From Conchiformibius kuhniae DSM 17694 (GTDB lineage: Bacteria; Pseudomonadota; Gammaproteobacteria; Burkholderiales; Neisseriaceae): 10,107 nucleotides of DNA. Positions 1 to 5,469 of the stretch are shown piece by piece. Location: positions 1-10,107 of the forward strand of contig NZ_AUAP01000041.1 in NCBI RefSeq assembly GCF_000428785.1. Reading direction: 5' to 3'. The notes under the pieces are model-generated. The model was not told the origin of the DNA. It saw only the letters and a list, made by a program, of their open reading frames with translations, and ran no database searches. The stretch's first letter is position 1. Every line of letters starts with the position of its first letter. Position numbers and translations under genes: made by a program.

Positions 1-445
1 GCACTTCGCCGCTGATGCGGATGGCGGTTTGTCGGGATTCGGCAAGGTTGATGATGTTGTCTGCGGTAACGGGGTGCAGGGTGATGATGGGTTTGGGGGC
101 GGTCGGCGGCGGGGAAACGGTCGGGGGAGTCGGGGTGTTGCCGTTGGCGGGGGGGTGGTCAGCAGTGGGGTTTTTGTCGCTGCCGCTTTTGGCAAGGACG
201 GCGGCGGTGCCGATGAGTCCTGCTGCGCCCAAGCCCCACAGCAGGGGGCTGCCGCTTGTGGCGGCAGGGGCGGTGGTGTAGCTGCCGCCACTGTTTTGCA
301 GGGGGGCGGCTTCGGCGGGTTCTTCAACAGGGGGTTGGACGGCGCTGTCCGGACTGTTTTGTGCCGCCTGTTCGTCAAGGGCGGGGGCTTCGCCGGTAAG
401 GGGGTGCAGGACGTGTTCGGTTGCAGGGTGGTGCTGCGGGTTCAT
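1..445 (-). CDS. N-terminus of a putative Ig-like-repeat, type-I-secreted surface adhesin (partial)
   Basis: An open frame of 148 codons runs from ATG at 445 off the left edge with no stop, so only the N-terminus is visible. The start has a good ribosome site, AGGAG seven bases upstream (CAGGAGCGCATC-ATG). Seen in order: a hydrophilic acidic Pro/Ala/Glu-rich leader (about residues 1-60), a short Gly/Ala hydrophobic stretch (PLLWGLGAAGLIGTAAVLA, about 67-85), a Pro/Thr-rich linker (about 90-117), then ITLHPVTADNIINLAE (from about 119). The last motif resembles the first strand of bacterial Ig-like repeats ('D-N-V-I-N-A-A-E') in large RTX/BapA-like adhesins. No cleavable N-terminal signal peptide is present, which fits type I secretion through a C-terminal signal. 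The role as a surface adhesin or biofilm protein is inferred from this architecture. Such genes are usually very long, and the repeats and C-terminus lie outside the window. It could instead be another Ig-like-repeat protein. Confidence 0.75.
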   Translation of the reverse strand, partial: MNPQHHPATEHVLHPLTGEAPALDEQAAQNSPDSAVQPPVEEPAEAAPLQNSGGSYTTAPAATSGSPLLWGLGAAGLIGTAAVLAKSGSDKNPTADHPPANGNTPTPPTVSPPPTAPKPIITLHPVTADNIINLAESRQTAIRISGEV

Positions 446-521
446 GATGCGCTCCTGAAGATGGGTTGATGCGCTCATTTTACACCCTTTCGGGGGAAAT
501 TTCTATTCGCGTCAAGGGGTA
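446..521 (-). promoter_or_regulatory. Leader and possible promoter region of the surface-protein gene
   Basis: Reading the minus strand toward the gene, a TAAAAT box (477-482) lies about 30 bases before the ATG. A TTGACG (510-515) lies upstream, but the gap between them is 27 bases, too long for a standard sigma-70 pair. Either the -10 works with a poor -35 or the promoter lies elsewhere. The repeat element at 522-717 directly abuts this region. Confidence 0.3.
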
Positions 522-717
522 GGGTGTATCATCAATTAGCCGAAAAAACGCCGCACCGTCATTCCCGCTCGGGCGGGAATCCAACGACACATTCAAACAA
601 ACCTTGATAAAACATTGCCCGCAGGTCATCAGGCAGTGGATTTCCGCATTCGCGGGAATAACGGCATTTTTATACCTATTTGATTTTCAATGAAAAAATT
701 TAAATGATGACACGCCC
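522..717. repeat. MITE-like inverted-repeat element, copy 1 (196 bp)
   Basis: Non-coding element between the surface-protein gene and ispD. The left end GGGTGTATCATCA and the right end TGATGACACGCCC are inverted repeats of each other with two mismatches. The inner left flank (TTAGCCGAAAAAACGCC, then GCACCGTCAT) matches the inverted right end of copy 2 almost base for base. It contains two dRS3-type palindromes (561-580 exact; 640-659 with one mismatch in the conserved arms) separated by a stretch sharing AAAACAT-GCCCGC with copy 2. No transposase is encoded, so it would be non-autonomous. The left end is preceded by TA, but I see no convincing target-site duplication. It begins 18 bases past the ispD stop codon. 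Confidence 0.7.
561..580. repeat. Exact dRS3-type palindrome inside copy 1
   Basis: The 20-mer ATTCCCGCTCGGGCGGGAAT fits the neisserial dRS3 pattern ATTCCC-N8-GGGAAT exactly. Weaker versions occur at 640-659 (copy 1), 2231-2250 and 2308-2327 (copy 2). In Neisseria, dRS3 repeats flank other repeat units and can serve as phage integration sites. Whether that applies here is unknown. Confidence 0.75.
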
Positions 718-735
718 CAAACACCGCTTCCGTAT

Positions 736-1410
736 TCAATTCCCCAACAATGCCCGTGCCAAATCCGCATCTTCGGGACGGGTCAGCTTGATGTTGCGGC
801 TGTCGCCCATCACCAAGCGCGGGCGCAAGCCCAAGCGTTCCACTGCCGATGCTTCATCGGTGATGCCGTCCAAACCGCCCGACAACGCCCGTTGCAACAA
901 CGCCGCTTGAAAGAGCTGCGGGGTTTGCGCCTGCCACAGCCTTTCACGCGGCACGGTGGTTTCAATGTCGCCCCGCGCATCGGCGCGTTTGAGCGTGTCG
1001 GCAAGGGGAACGGCCAGCAAGGCGCCGTGCGGCGCATCGGCGTGTGCCAGCAAACGCGCCAAAGCATCGGGCGGCAAACAGCACCGCGCCGCATCATGCA
1101 CCAACACGGGTGTGTCCGCCGCCGCCGTGCCGTCCGCCAACAATGCCGCCAAACCGTTGCGTACGCTTTCGGCACGGCTGCTGCCGCCCACCGCATAGCA
1201 CCGCACCCTGTCGGGCAGGGGCAAAGTCGCGGCAAAGGCATCATCGGGCGACACCACCACCGCCACCGCCGCAATGCGTTCATCGGCAAGCAACACGTCC
1301 ACCGTGTGTTCCAACACCGTTTTTCCCGCCAAACGGACGTACTGTTTCGGCACGTCTGCACCAAAACGGCTGCCCACCCCCGCCGCAGGCAACAACGCCA
1401 CCGCCCTCAT
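736..1410 (-). CDS. ispD: 2-C-methyl-D-erythritol 4-phosphate cytidylyltransferase
   Basis: Catalyses CTP + 2-C-methyl-D-erythritol 4-phosphate to CDP-ME in the cytosolic MEP pathway for isoprenoid precursors. The 224-residue length is typical. Visible family signatures are the nucleotide-binding PAAGVGSRFG (8-17) with PKQY (21-24), GGSSRAESVRNGL (75-87), VHDAARC (104-110), QTPQLF (162-167), ITDEASAVE (183-191) and GDSRNIKLTRPED (202-214). One small oddity is HDAARC where the family usually has HDAARP. The ATG overlaps the last four bases of dnaQ (ATGA at 1407-1410), so translation is probably coupled to dnaQ. It is the last gene of the leftward cluster and is followed after 18 bases by repeat copy 1, whose hairpins could help end transcription. 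Confidence 0.96.
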   Translation of the reverse strand: MRAVALLPAAGVGSRFGADVPKQYVRLAGKTVLEHTVDVLLADERIAAVAVVVSPDDAFAATLPLPDRVRCYAVGGSSRAESVRNGLAALLADGTAAADTPVLVHDAARCCLPPDALARLLAHADAPHGALLAVPLADTLKRADARGDIETTVPRERLWQAQTPQLFQAALLQRALSGGLDGITDEASAVERLGLRPRLVMGDSRNIKLTRPEDADLARALLGN

Positions 1411-2129
1411 GTTCCGCTCCGATACAGGCAGTTTTCGCCCAAACCGTCCAAATACGCTTCGTGGGCGGCGTGTTCGTCCGCATCAGCACGGCGCACGCGC
1501 AAACGGGCGGGGCGCGACAACGGTGCGGCATGCCCCTGCCCTGCCGGCTCATCTTGTCGGGCAACGGGCGCATCGTCTGCGTCCACCAAGCTGAACTGCC
1601 CCCGCGTCATCGCCAGATACACGCCGCCGAGCAGTTCGCAGTCAATCAACGCCCCGTGCAGCACACGGCGGCTGCGGTCCACCCCCAAACGGTTGCACAG
1701 CGCGTCCAAGCTAGCTTTCTGACCCGGATATTTCTCCCGCGCCATCGCCAGCGTGTCCACCACCGTGCACACGCTTTCCAATTTGGGCTTGCCCACCCGC
1801 GCAAATTCCGCATTCAGAAAACCCATGTCAAACTTGGCATTGTGGATAACCAGCTCCGCACCCGCCAAAAAATCCCAAATTTCCTGCGCCACTTCGGCAA
1901 ACACGGGCTTGCCCTCAAGCTGCTCCAGCGTGATGCCGTGTACGGCAGACGCTTCGGCGGGAATGTCGCGCTGCGGATGCACGTAAAGATGCAGGCTGTT
2001 GCCGGTGAACTGGCGGTTCACCATTTCCAATCCGGCAAACTCAATCAAACGGTCGGGCAGCACCGGCGCGTCCGCATTCAAGCCGGTGGTTTCGGTGTCC
2101 AAAATAATTTGGCGTTTATGCGCTTCCAT
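1407..2129 (-). CDS. dnaQ: DNA polymerase III epsilon subunit (3'-5' proofreading exonuclease)
   Basis: Proofreading subunit of the replicative polymerase core. From ATG 2129 the protein is 240 residues, close to the E. coli length. The DEDDh exonuclease motifs are intact: ExoI DTETTG (Asp11, Glu13), ExoII HNAKFDMGFL (Asp101), and ExoIII HGALIDCELL (His159, Asp163). The charged tail from about residue 185 corresponds to the region that tethers the exonuclease to the alpha subunit. The frame is also open upstream to a GTG at 2144 (five more residues). I prefer ATG 2129 because it puts the protein start just before the first beta strand and has a GGA-containing site nine bases upstream. It overlaps ispD by four bases. 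A repeat element (2193-2366) separates it from the 70-aa gene upstream, so it may have gained or lost a promoter there. Confidence 0.95.
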   Translation of the reverse strand: MEAHKRQIILDTETTGLNADAPVLPDRLIEFAGLEMVNRQFTGNSLHLYVHPQRDIPAEASAVHGITLEQLEGKPVFAEVAQEIWDFLAGAELVIHNAKFDMGFLNAEFARVGKPKLESVCTVVDTLAMAREKYPGQKASLDALCNRLGVDRSRRVLHGALIDCELLGGVYLAMTRGQFSLVDADDAPVARQDEPAGQGHAAPLSRPARLRVRRADADEHAAHEAYLDGLGENCLYRSGT

Positions 2130-2150
2130 GTTTTTTCCAAGCACGAAAAT

Positions 2151-2179
2151 CCGCCCGTGCCGCCATCGCGCACAGGCGG
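2151..2179 (-). other. GC-rich hairpin in the dnaQ leader, possible attenuator or terminator
   Basis: On the minus strand CCGCCTGTGC and GCACGGGCGG form a 10-bp stem (one G-U pair) around a 9-base loop, followed by ATTTTC. It lies about 20 bases before the dnaQ start and downstream of repeat copy 2. The weak T run makes it at best a leaky terminator for transcripts coming from the peptidase gene. It may be only a leader structure. Confidence 0.35.
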
Positions 2180-2192
2180 GGTCAAACTCAAA

Positions 2193-2366
2193 GGCGTGTC
2201 ATCAACTGATTGGGAAAGCACCGTACCGTCATTTCCGCAACGGCGGAAATCCAAACCGAAGCACGACCAAGCTTGGCAAAACATCGCCCGCCGAGCATCG
2301 GCTGCAGATTCCCGCCGGCGCGGGCATGACGGTGCGGCATTTTTTCGGCTAATTGATGACACGCCC
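2193..2366. repeat. MITE-like inverted-repeat element, copy 2 (174 bp)
   Basis: Left end GGCGTGTCATCA and right end TGATGACACGCCC are perfect inverted repeats over 12 bases. It aligns in the same direction with copy 1 through its interior: CGTCATT(T/C)CCGC, then GGAATCC/GGAAATCC, AAAACAT-GCCCGC, and a second palindrome. The right end read inward (AATTAGCCGAAAAAATGCC, then GCACCGTCAT) is almost identical to the left end of copy 1. It encodes nothing. Its right terminal base is the last base of the TAG stop of the 70-aa gene, and it lies between that gene and dnaQ. Confidence 0.72.
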
Positions 2367-2578
2367 TAACGATAAGGATTGTCCACACCGCGCACCAACT
2401 GCGCCAAATAATCGCGCACCTGCTGCTCGGCACAGCCCATCAGCAAAGCATCCTCAAACGCATCTTGGGCAGCTTGAAACAGCTCGCCCATGTTTTCGCG
2501 CATCACCTTGATTTTTTCGGTACACGCGACCGGTGCGCCGTCTTCACCGTACCAATCGGGCAAGGGCGGTTGCGGCAT
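2366..2578 (-). CDS. Conserved-looking small protein of unknown function (70 aa)
   Basis: I do not assign a function. The protein starts with a Pro/Trp-rich stretch (PQPPLPDWYGEDG), followed by predicted helix (about residues 20-65) rich in Glu, Ala and Met, with two cysteines (19, 49) and no membrane segment or signal peptide. I recall similar short proteins as uncharacterised entries in Neisseria but cannot check this. The ATG lies four bases after the TGA of the NlpC/P60 gene (TGACGCCATG), so the two are almost certainly co-transcribed and perhaps translationally coupled. No strong Shine-Dalgarno site is present. The TAG stop is formed together with the first base of repeat copy 2, so the native C-terminus may have been altered by the insertion, although ending in NPYR looks complete. 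Confidence 0.7.
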   Translation of the reverse strand: MPQPPLPDWYGEDGAPVACTEKIKVMRENMGELFQAAQDAFEDALLMGCAEQQVRDYLAQLVRGVDNPYR

Positions 2579-2582
2579 GGCG

Positions 2583-3314
2583 TCAGTTCTTCACACGGCG
2601 GGCGGTGGCGTAGCGCGCACTCCAATACTTGCTGCCCAAATTGGTGATTTCAATGCGTTTGCCCGAGCGCGGCGCATGAATGAAACGGTTGTTGCCCACA
2701 TACATGCCCACATGCGAAATGCGCCGTCCGGACGTGCGGAAAAACACCATGTCGCCCGGTTGCAGATTGGAACGGCTCACATGCGCGCCCACCTGCGCCT
2801 GTTGCGCCGACGTGCGCGGCAAATTCACCGCAAACGCCTTACGGAAAATGTGCTGCATAAAGCCGCTACAGTCAAAGCCCGTACGCGGACTCGTACCGCC
2901 GAAACGGTATGCCACCCCCAACAAACCCATCGCATTGGAAAGCAGCGCGTCCGCATCGCCGCGCCCGCCCGCAGAAGCCAGCGTGCTTTGTTTTGCCACC
3001 TCGTGTTTCGCACCCGCCTGCTGCACCGAACGGCTCAAACGCAAACGCGTATTGCTGCTTGCGCTTTGCGGCGGCGTTTCCTGCTGACGGGGAGACGGCG
3101 CTGCCTGCGGCGCGGGCGTTGCTTGCGGCTGTGCCGATTTGATGCGGATGAGGGCATCAAGACTGTCGCTGCCGCCCGACTGCTGGCGCTGGCGCAAAAG
3201 CTGTTCCAAAGGGTCATCGGGATTGGCATGGCTCACGGCGGCAGCCCCCAAGCCCAACACGAAAAACAACACGGCAAACCACACGTTTGCCCTTTGTTTC
3301 AAAGATTTCATCAT
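2583..3314 (-). CDS. Exported NlpC/P60 (C40) family peptidoglycan peptidase
   Basis: Probable cell-wall endopeptidase cutting D-Glu-diaminopimelate type bonds in peptidoglycan stem peptides. From ATG 3314 the protein is 243 residues (an adjacent ATG at 3311 gives 242). The N-terminus is a classic signal peptide: Lys/Arg, then a hydrophobic core (VWFAVLFFVLGLGAAAV), with cleavage likely after SHA (residue 30). A low-complexity Gln/Pro/Ala/Ser linker follows (about 40-100), then the C40 domain (about 120-243) with GVAYRFGG, the nucleophile Cys149 in DCSGF, His201 in HVGMYVG and a third polar residue His213 in FIHAP. The frame is open further upstream only to a TTG at 3386, which lies almost on the promoter and is implausible. 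No lipobox cysteine is seen, so the product is periplasmic or membrane-anchored through an uncleaved signal. It is the first gene of the leftward cluster. Confidence 0.9.
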   Translation of the reverse strand: MMKSLKQRANVWFAVLFFVLGLGAAAVSHANPDDPLEQLLRQRQQSGGSDSLDALIRIKSAQPQATPAPQAAPSPRQQETPPQSASSNTRLRLSRSVQQAGAKHEVAKQSTLASAGGRGDADALLSNAMGLLGVAYRFGGTSPRTGFDCSGFMQHIFRKAFAVNLPRTSAQQAQVGAHVSRSNLQPGDMVFFRTSGRRISHVGMYVGNNRFIHAPRSGKRIEITNLGSKYWSARYATARRVKN

Positions 3315-3394
3315 AAACGTTATCGGACGGCAACGGCACGGCAACACCTGCCGCGCCCGCACATTTGTCCGAACCCAAAAAATCAAAGTTGCCG

Positions 3395-3400
3395 ATTATA
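3395..3400 (-). promoter_or_regulatory. Probable -10 box for the NlpC/P60 gene
   Basis: A perfect TATAAT on the minus strand lies about 80 bases before the ATG at 3314. The sequence 17 bases upstream (GCTGTG) is a poor -35, so strength is uncertain. Confidence 0.5.
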
Positions 3401-3471
3401 GCCGAAAACTTCCCCTACACAGCGTTAGATTCTGTAAACGGTTTTTAACAAAAAAGCAAACCGACTTTATT

Positions 3472-3500
3472 TTGCACCGCCGCAAAAAAGCTGGCAGAAT
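3472..3500 (+). promoter_or_regulatory. Probable sigma-70 promoter of trpG
   Basis: TTGCAC (3472-3477), a 17-base spacer, then CAGAAT (3495-3500). This leaves a leader of about 45 bases before the trpG ATG. The leader is short and shows no leader peptide with Trp codons or obvious attenuator hairpin. The ribosome site AAGGA lies at 3543-3547. Confidence 0.6.
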
Positions 3501-3553
3501 AGCCCCACCTGCCCACAGCCATTCACATAATCAAATATTATCAAGGAATTAAA

Positions 3554-4138
3554 ATGTTGCTGTTTATCGACAACTACGACAGTTTCACCTACAACATCGT
3601 CCAATACCTCGCCCAACTCGGGCAAAACGTGCAAGTGTCGCGTAATGACGACATTAGTTTAAATCAAATAGCCGAACTGAATCCCGATTATCTGCTGATT
3701 GGGCCGGGCCCCTGCACGCCCAAAGAAGCGGGTATTTCGGTGGCGGCAATGCGCCATTTTGCTGGCAAAATCCCGATTTTGGGCGTGTGTTTGGGGCATC
3801 AGGCGATTGGCGAAGCCTTTGGCGGCAAAGTCGTCCGCGCCCAAACGCTGATGCACGGCAAAACGTCGCCCGTACACCATCACGGCACGGGCGTATTCCG
3901 CAATTTGCCCAATCCTGTGGTTTGCACGCGCTATCACAGCTTGGTGATTGAACGCGCTTCGCTGCCCGACTGTTTGGACATCACCGCTTGGACGGCAGAC
4001 GGCGAAATCATGGGGGTGCGCCACCGCGATTATCCGATTGAAGGGGTGCAGTTCCACCCCGAAGGGCTGCTCACCGAGCACGGTCATGATATGTTGCGGA
4101 ATTTTTTGGAAGAGTTTCAAGATTATGCAAACCGTTAG
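3554..4138 (+). CDS. trpG: Anthranilate synthase / aminodeoxychorismate synthase glutamine amidotransferase subunit
   Basis: Class I glutamine amidotransferase that supplies ammonia to the chorismate-using partner (TrpE for tryptophan, or PabB for folate). The 194-residue length is typical. Family landmarks: LLFIDNYDSFTYN at the N-terminus, oxyanion strand GPGPCTPKEAG (50-60), nucleophile Cys79 in GVCLGHQAIGEAFGG, HGKTSPV (101-107), and His168/Glu170 in FHPEGLLTEHG. The last motif is usually HPES(I)LTE, so Ser to Gly next to the catalytic Glu is a mild deviation. Ribosome site AAGGA sits seven bases before the ATG. No trpE, trpD or trpC is adjacent, so trpG is solitary here and could serve both pathways, as in many bacteria. 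The TAG stop shares its G with the start of repeat copy 3. Confidence 0.94.
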   Translation: MLLFIDNYDSFTYNIVQYLAQLGQNVQVSRNDDISLNQIAELNPDYLLIGPGPCTPKEAGISVAAMRHFAGKIPILGVCLGHQAIGEAFGGKVVRAQTLMHGKTSPVHHHGTGVFRNLPNPVVCTRYHSLVIERASLPDCLDITAWTADGEIMGVRHRDYPIEGVQFHPEGLLTEHGHDMLRNFLEEFQDYANR

Positions 4139-4245
4139 GGTGTGCCACGATTTGAATGTTTCATCAAAATCAGCATCATAAAAAACACCGTCATGCCCGC
4201 GCAGGAATGACGGTGCCGTGTTTTCCGATTAAATAATAACACGCC
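4138..4245. repeat. MITE-like inverted-repeat element, copy 3 (short, diverged, 108 bp)
   Basis: The left end GGGTGTGCCACGA and right end TAATAACACGCC are diverged versions of the ends of copies 1 and 2. Read inward from the right, the order ATTTAATCGG-AAAACACGGCACCGTCATTCC follows the conserved end of copy 2. It keeps only one central palindrome, so it is shorter. It fills the gap between the convergent trpG and HAD-hydrolase genes. Confidence 0.55.
4186..4215. terminator. Hairpin inside repeat copy 3, possible bidirectional terminator for trpG and the HAD gene
   Basis: CACCGTCAT (4186-4194) and ATGACGGTG (4207-4215) form a perfect 9-bp stem with a 12-base loop. An A run precedes it (4180-4185) and a TTTT follows a few bases later (4221-4224), so it could end transcription from either side. 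It lies between two convergent genes. The T run is not directly adjacent on the plus side. Confidence 0.45.
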
Positions 4246-4298
4246 ATCAGGCAGTTTTGCGGTGATGATTCGGACGGGCATGGTTACGACCAAGCGCA

Positions 4299-5108
4299 TC
4301 ACCGCAACAACGGCACCGGCTCAATCACGCCCAAATCGCACAAGGCGCGGTAAATCCCGTCTTCGTCAATCGGCGGCGCGGTGTAATCGGCGATGCGTTT
4401 CAGCGCGGGCGCGGCGTTGCCCATCGCCACGCCGAAGCCCACCGCCTGCAACATTTCCACATCGTTCGCGCCGTCGCCGAATGCCATCGCGTCCGCCATC
4501 GTCAGCCCGAGCGCGTCCAAAGCGGCGGCAATGCCGCGTGCTTTGGAGCCGTGTTCGTCCAAAATATCCACGCCGTATTCGTACCAACGCACGGTTTTCA
4601 AACCTTCGGGCAGCACCGCCCGCACCGCATCGTCTTGTTCGGGCGGGAAAAACGCCAACATCTGATAAACATCGTGCCGCAAAAAATGCCGCGCGTCCAC
4701 CACATACGGCAAACCCAAAGCCCGCGCCGCCGCCGTCAGCGCCGCTTCTTCACGCGCTACCGCCAAATCGTTTTCGGAAACAAAGGCATAATTCACGCCC
4801 AATTTCGCCAACGCTGCCGCCACTTCCGCACAGGTTTCGCGCCGCATCGGGAAGCCGTGTATTTTCACACCCTTACGCGCAATATATTGCCCGTTAATCA
4901 GCACCATCAGTTCCATGCCGCATTCGTCCGCCAGTTCGCGCACCGCCAACGGCAACACGGACGGGCTGCGCCCCGATGCAATCGCTGCGATAATCCCCTT
5001 TTCCCGCAAACGCTTAATTGCCAGACGGGCGGAATCGGGAATACAGCGTTGCTGTTTCACATACAGCGTGTCGTCAATATCAAAAAATACGATTTTGGGA
5101 ACAAACAT
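4299..5108 (-). CDS. Cof-type HAD-superfamily phosphatase
   Basis: Haloacid-dehalogenase-like phosphatase of the Cof/YbiV type (HAD class IIB), cytosolic, probably acting on sugar phosphates or similar small metabolites. The exact substrate cannot be read from sequence. From ATG 5108 the protein is 269 residues, the usual Cof length. Motif I is FFDIDDTL (nucleophile Asp10, acid/base Asp12), motif II is Ser45 in AIASGRS, motif III is Lys189 in HGSKARG, and motif IV is AFGDGANDVEML (Asp212, Asp216). The residues between motifs II and III form the C2 cap. The frame is open to 5195, but that would overlap the XRE gene, and the added residues are Cys-rich and unlike the family. No strong ribosome site precedes 5108. 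It starts 43 bases after the XRE stop and may be co-transcribed with it. Confidence 0.9.
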   Translation of the reverse strand: MFVPKIVFFDIDDTLYVKQQRCIPDSARLAIKRLREKGIIAAIASGRSPSVLPLAVRELADECGMELMVLINGQYIARKGVKIHGFPMRRETCAEVAAALAKLGVNYAFVSENDLAVAREEAALTAAARALGLPYVVDARHFLRHDVYQMLAFFPPEQDDAVRAVLPEGLKTVRWYEYGVDILDEHGSKARGIAAALDALGLTMADAMAFGDGANDVEMLQAVGFGVAMGNAAPALKRIADYTAPPIDEDGIYRALCDLGVIEPVPLLR

Positions 5109-5151
5109 GGCAGGGCTTTCAAATGGTTCAGACAATCCGCAACACCGGATT

Positions 5152-5376
5152 TTAGGACAAATCACCATGCAACGGCAGCAAATCTGCCGCTTCACACTTG
5201 AGAATCACACAAATTCGATACAGCTTATCCACCGTCAAATTCACTTCACCACGCTCAATCCTGCCCACATAGCTGCGGTCGATTTCCGCCAACAACGCCA
5301 ACGTTTCCTGATTCATACACAAATTTTTCCGCTTGCTGCGGATATTGTTTCCAATCAACTTACTCAATTTATTCAT
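5152..5376 (-). CDS. Small XRE-family HTH transcriptional regulator (74 aa)
   Basis: Single-domain DNA-binding protein of the lambda-Cro/XRE type: helices around LIGNNIRSKRKNL (7-19), NQETLALLA (22-30, helix 2), DRSYVGRIERG (33-43, recognition helix), and NLTVDKLYRICVILKC (46-61). RSYVGRIERGEVN with a short C-terminal DLLP is common in stand-alone regulators such as restriction-modification controller (C) proteins and phage or toxin-antitoxin repressors. No methylase, nuclease or obvious toxin is encoded beside it. It diverges from the AT-rich gene at 5470, with a palindrome in the shared 93-base gap, so autoregulation and control of that gene are plausible. No clear Shine-Dalgarno site is seen before ATG 5376. 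The HAD gene follows after 43 bases. Confidence 0.88.
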   Translation of the reverse strand: MNKLSKLIGNNIRSKRKNLCMNQETLALLAEIDRSYVGRIERGEVNLTVDKLYRICVILKCEAADLLPLHGDLS

Positions 5377-5382
5377 GGCAAT

Positions 5383-5398
5383 GGCATACCCAAATGCC
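5383..5398. promoter_or_regulatory. Short inverted repeat just upstream of the XRE start
   Basis: GGCAT (5383-5387) and ATGCC (5394-5398) are perfect 5-bp arms around six bases, six bases before the XRE start codon on the minus strand. It could be a second regulator site overlapping the ribosome-binding region. It is short enough to be chance. Confidence 0.3.
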
Positions 5399-5411
5399 CC
5401 AATATCCGAGC

Positions 5412-5440
5412 TTGCCTCCAGAAAGTAAACGGATTATAAT
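5412..5440 (+). promoter_or_regulatory. Strong sigma-70-like promoter for the AT-rich gene
   Basis: TTGCCT (5412-5417), a 17-base spacer, then a perfect TATAAT (5435-5440). Transcription would start near 5447, giving a leader of about 23 bases with a weak GGGA site (5458-5461) before ATG 5470. The -10 lies entirely inside the palindrome at 5429-5444. Confidence 0.7.
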
Positions 5441-5444
5441 CCGT
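5429..5444. promoter_or_regulatory. 16-bp perfect palindrome, probable operator of the XRE regulator
   Basis: ACGGATTATAATCCGT reads the same on both strands. It covers the -10 box of the rightward promoter and places a second TATAAT (5433-5438) on the leftward strand, where no good -35 is visible. A dimeric HTH protein bound here would block the rightward promoter. Assignment to the adjacent XRE protein is inferred from position and symmetry. Confidence 0.65.
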
Positions 5445-5469
5445 ATTTAACTCATGCGGGACTGATAAA

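Noticed and set aside
15..469. Plus-strand open frames opposite the surface-protein gene
   Set aside because: Gly/Val-rich shadow translations with no ribosome site. The minus-strand frame has a strong one and a recognisable architecture.
522..717. Copy 1 as a Correia repeat enclosed element
   Set aside because: Correia elements have TATAG(C/T)GGATTAAATTT-type ends. The ends here are GGGTGTATCATCA, so a different family is present.
1044..2369. A 441-codon open frame on the plus strand across ispD and dnaQ
   Set aside because: It is antisense to two well-supported genes with intact motifs. Its translation is Pro/His/Arg-rich low-complexity sequence typical of a GC-rich shadow frame, and it runs into repeat copy 2.
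2490..3401. A 303-codon plus-strand frame opposite the NlpC/P60 gene
   Set aside because: Arg/His-rich shadow of a gene with a clear signal peptide and catalytic residues.
4551..5201. A 216-codon plus-strand frame opposite the HAD gene
   Set aside because: The minus-strand frame carries all four HAD motifs. The plus-strand product is His/Arg/Gln-rich and unlike any family I know.
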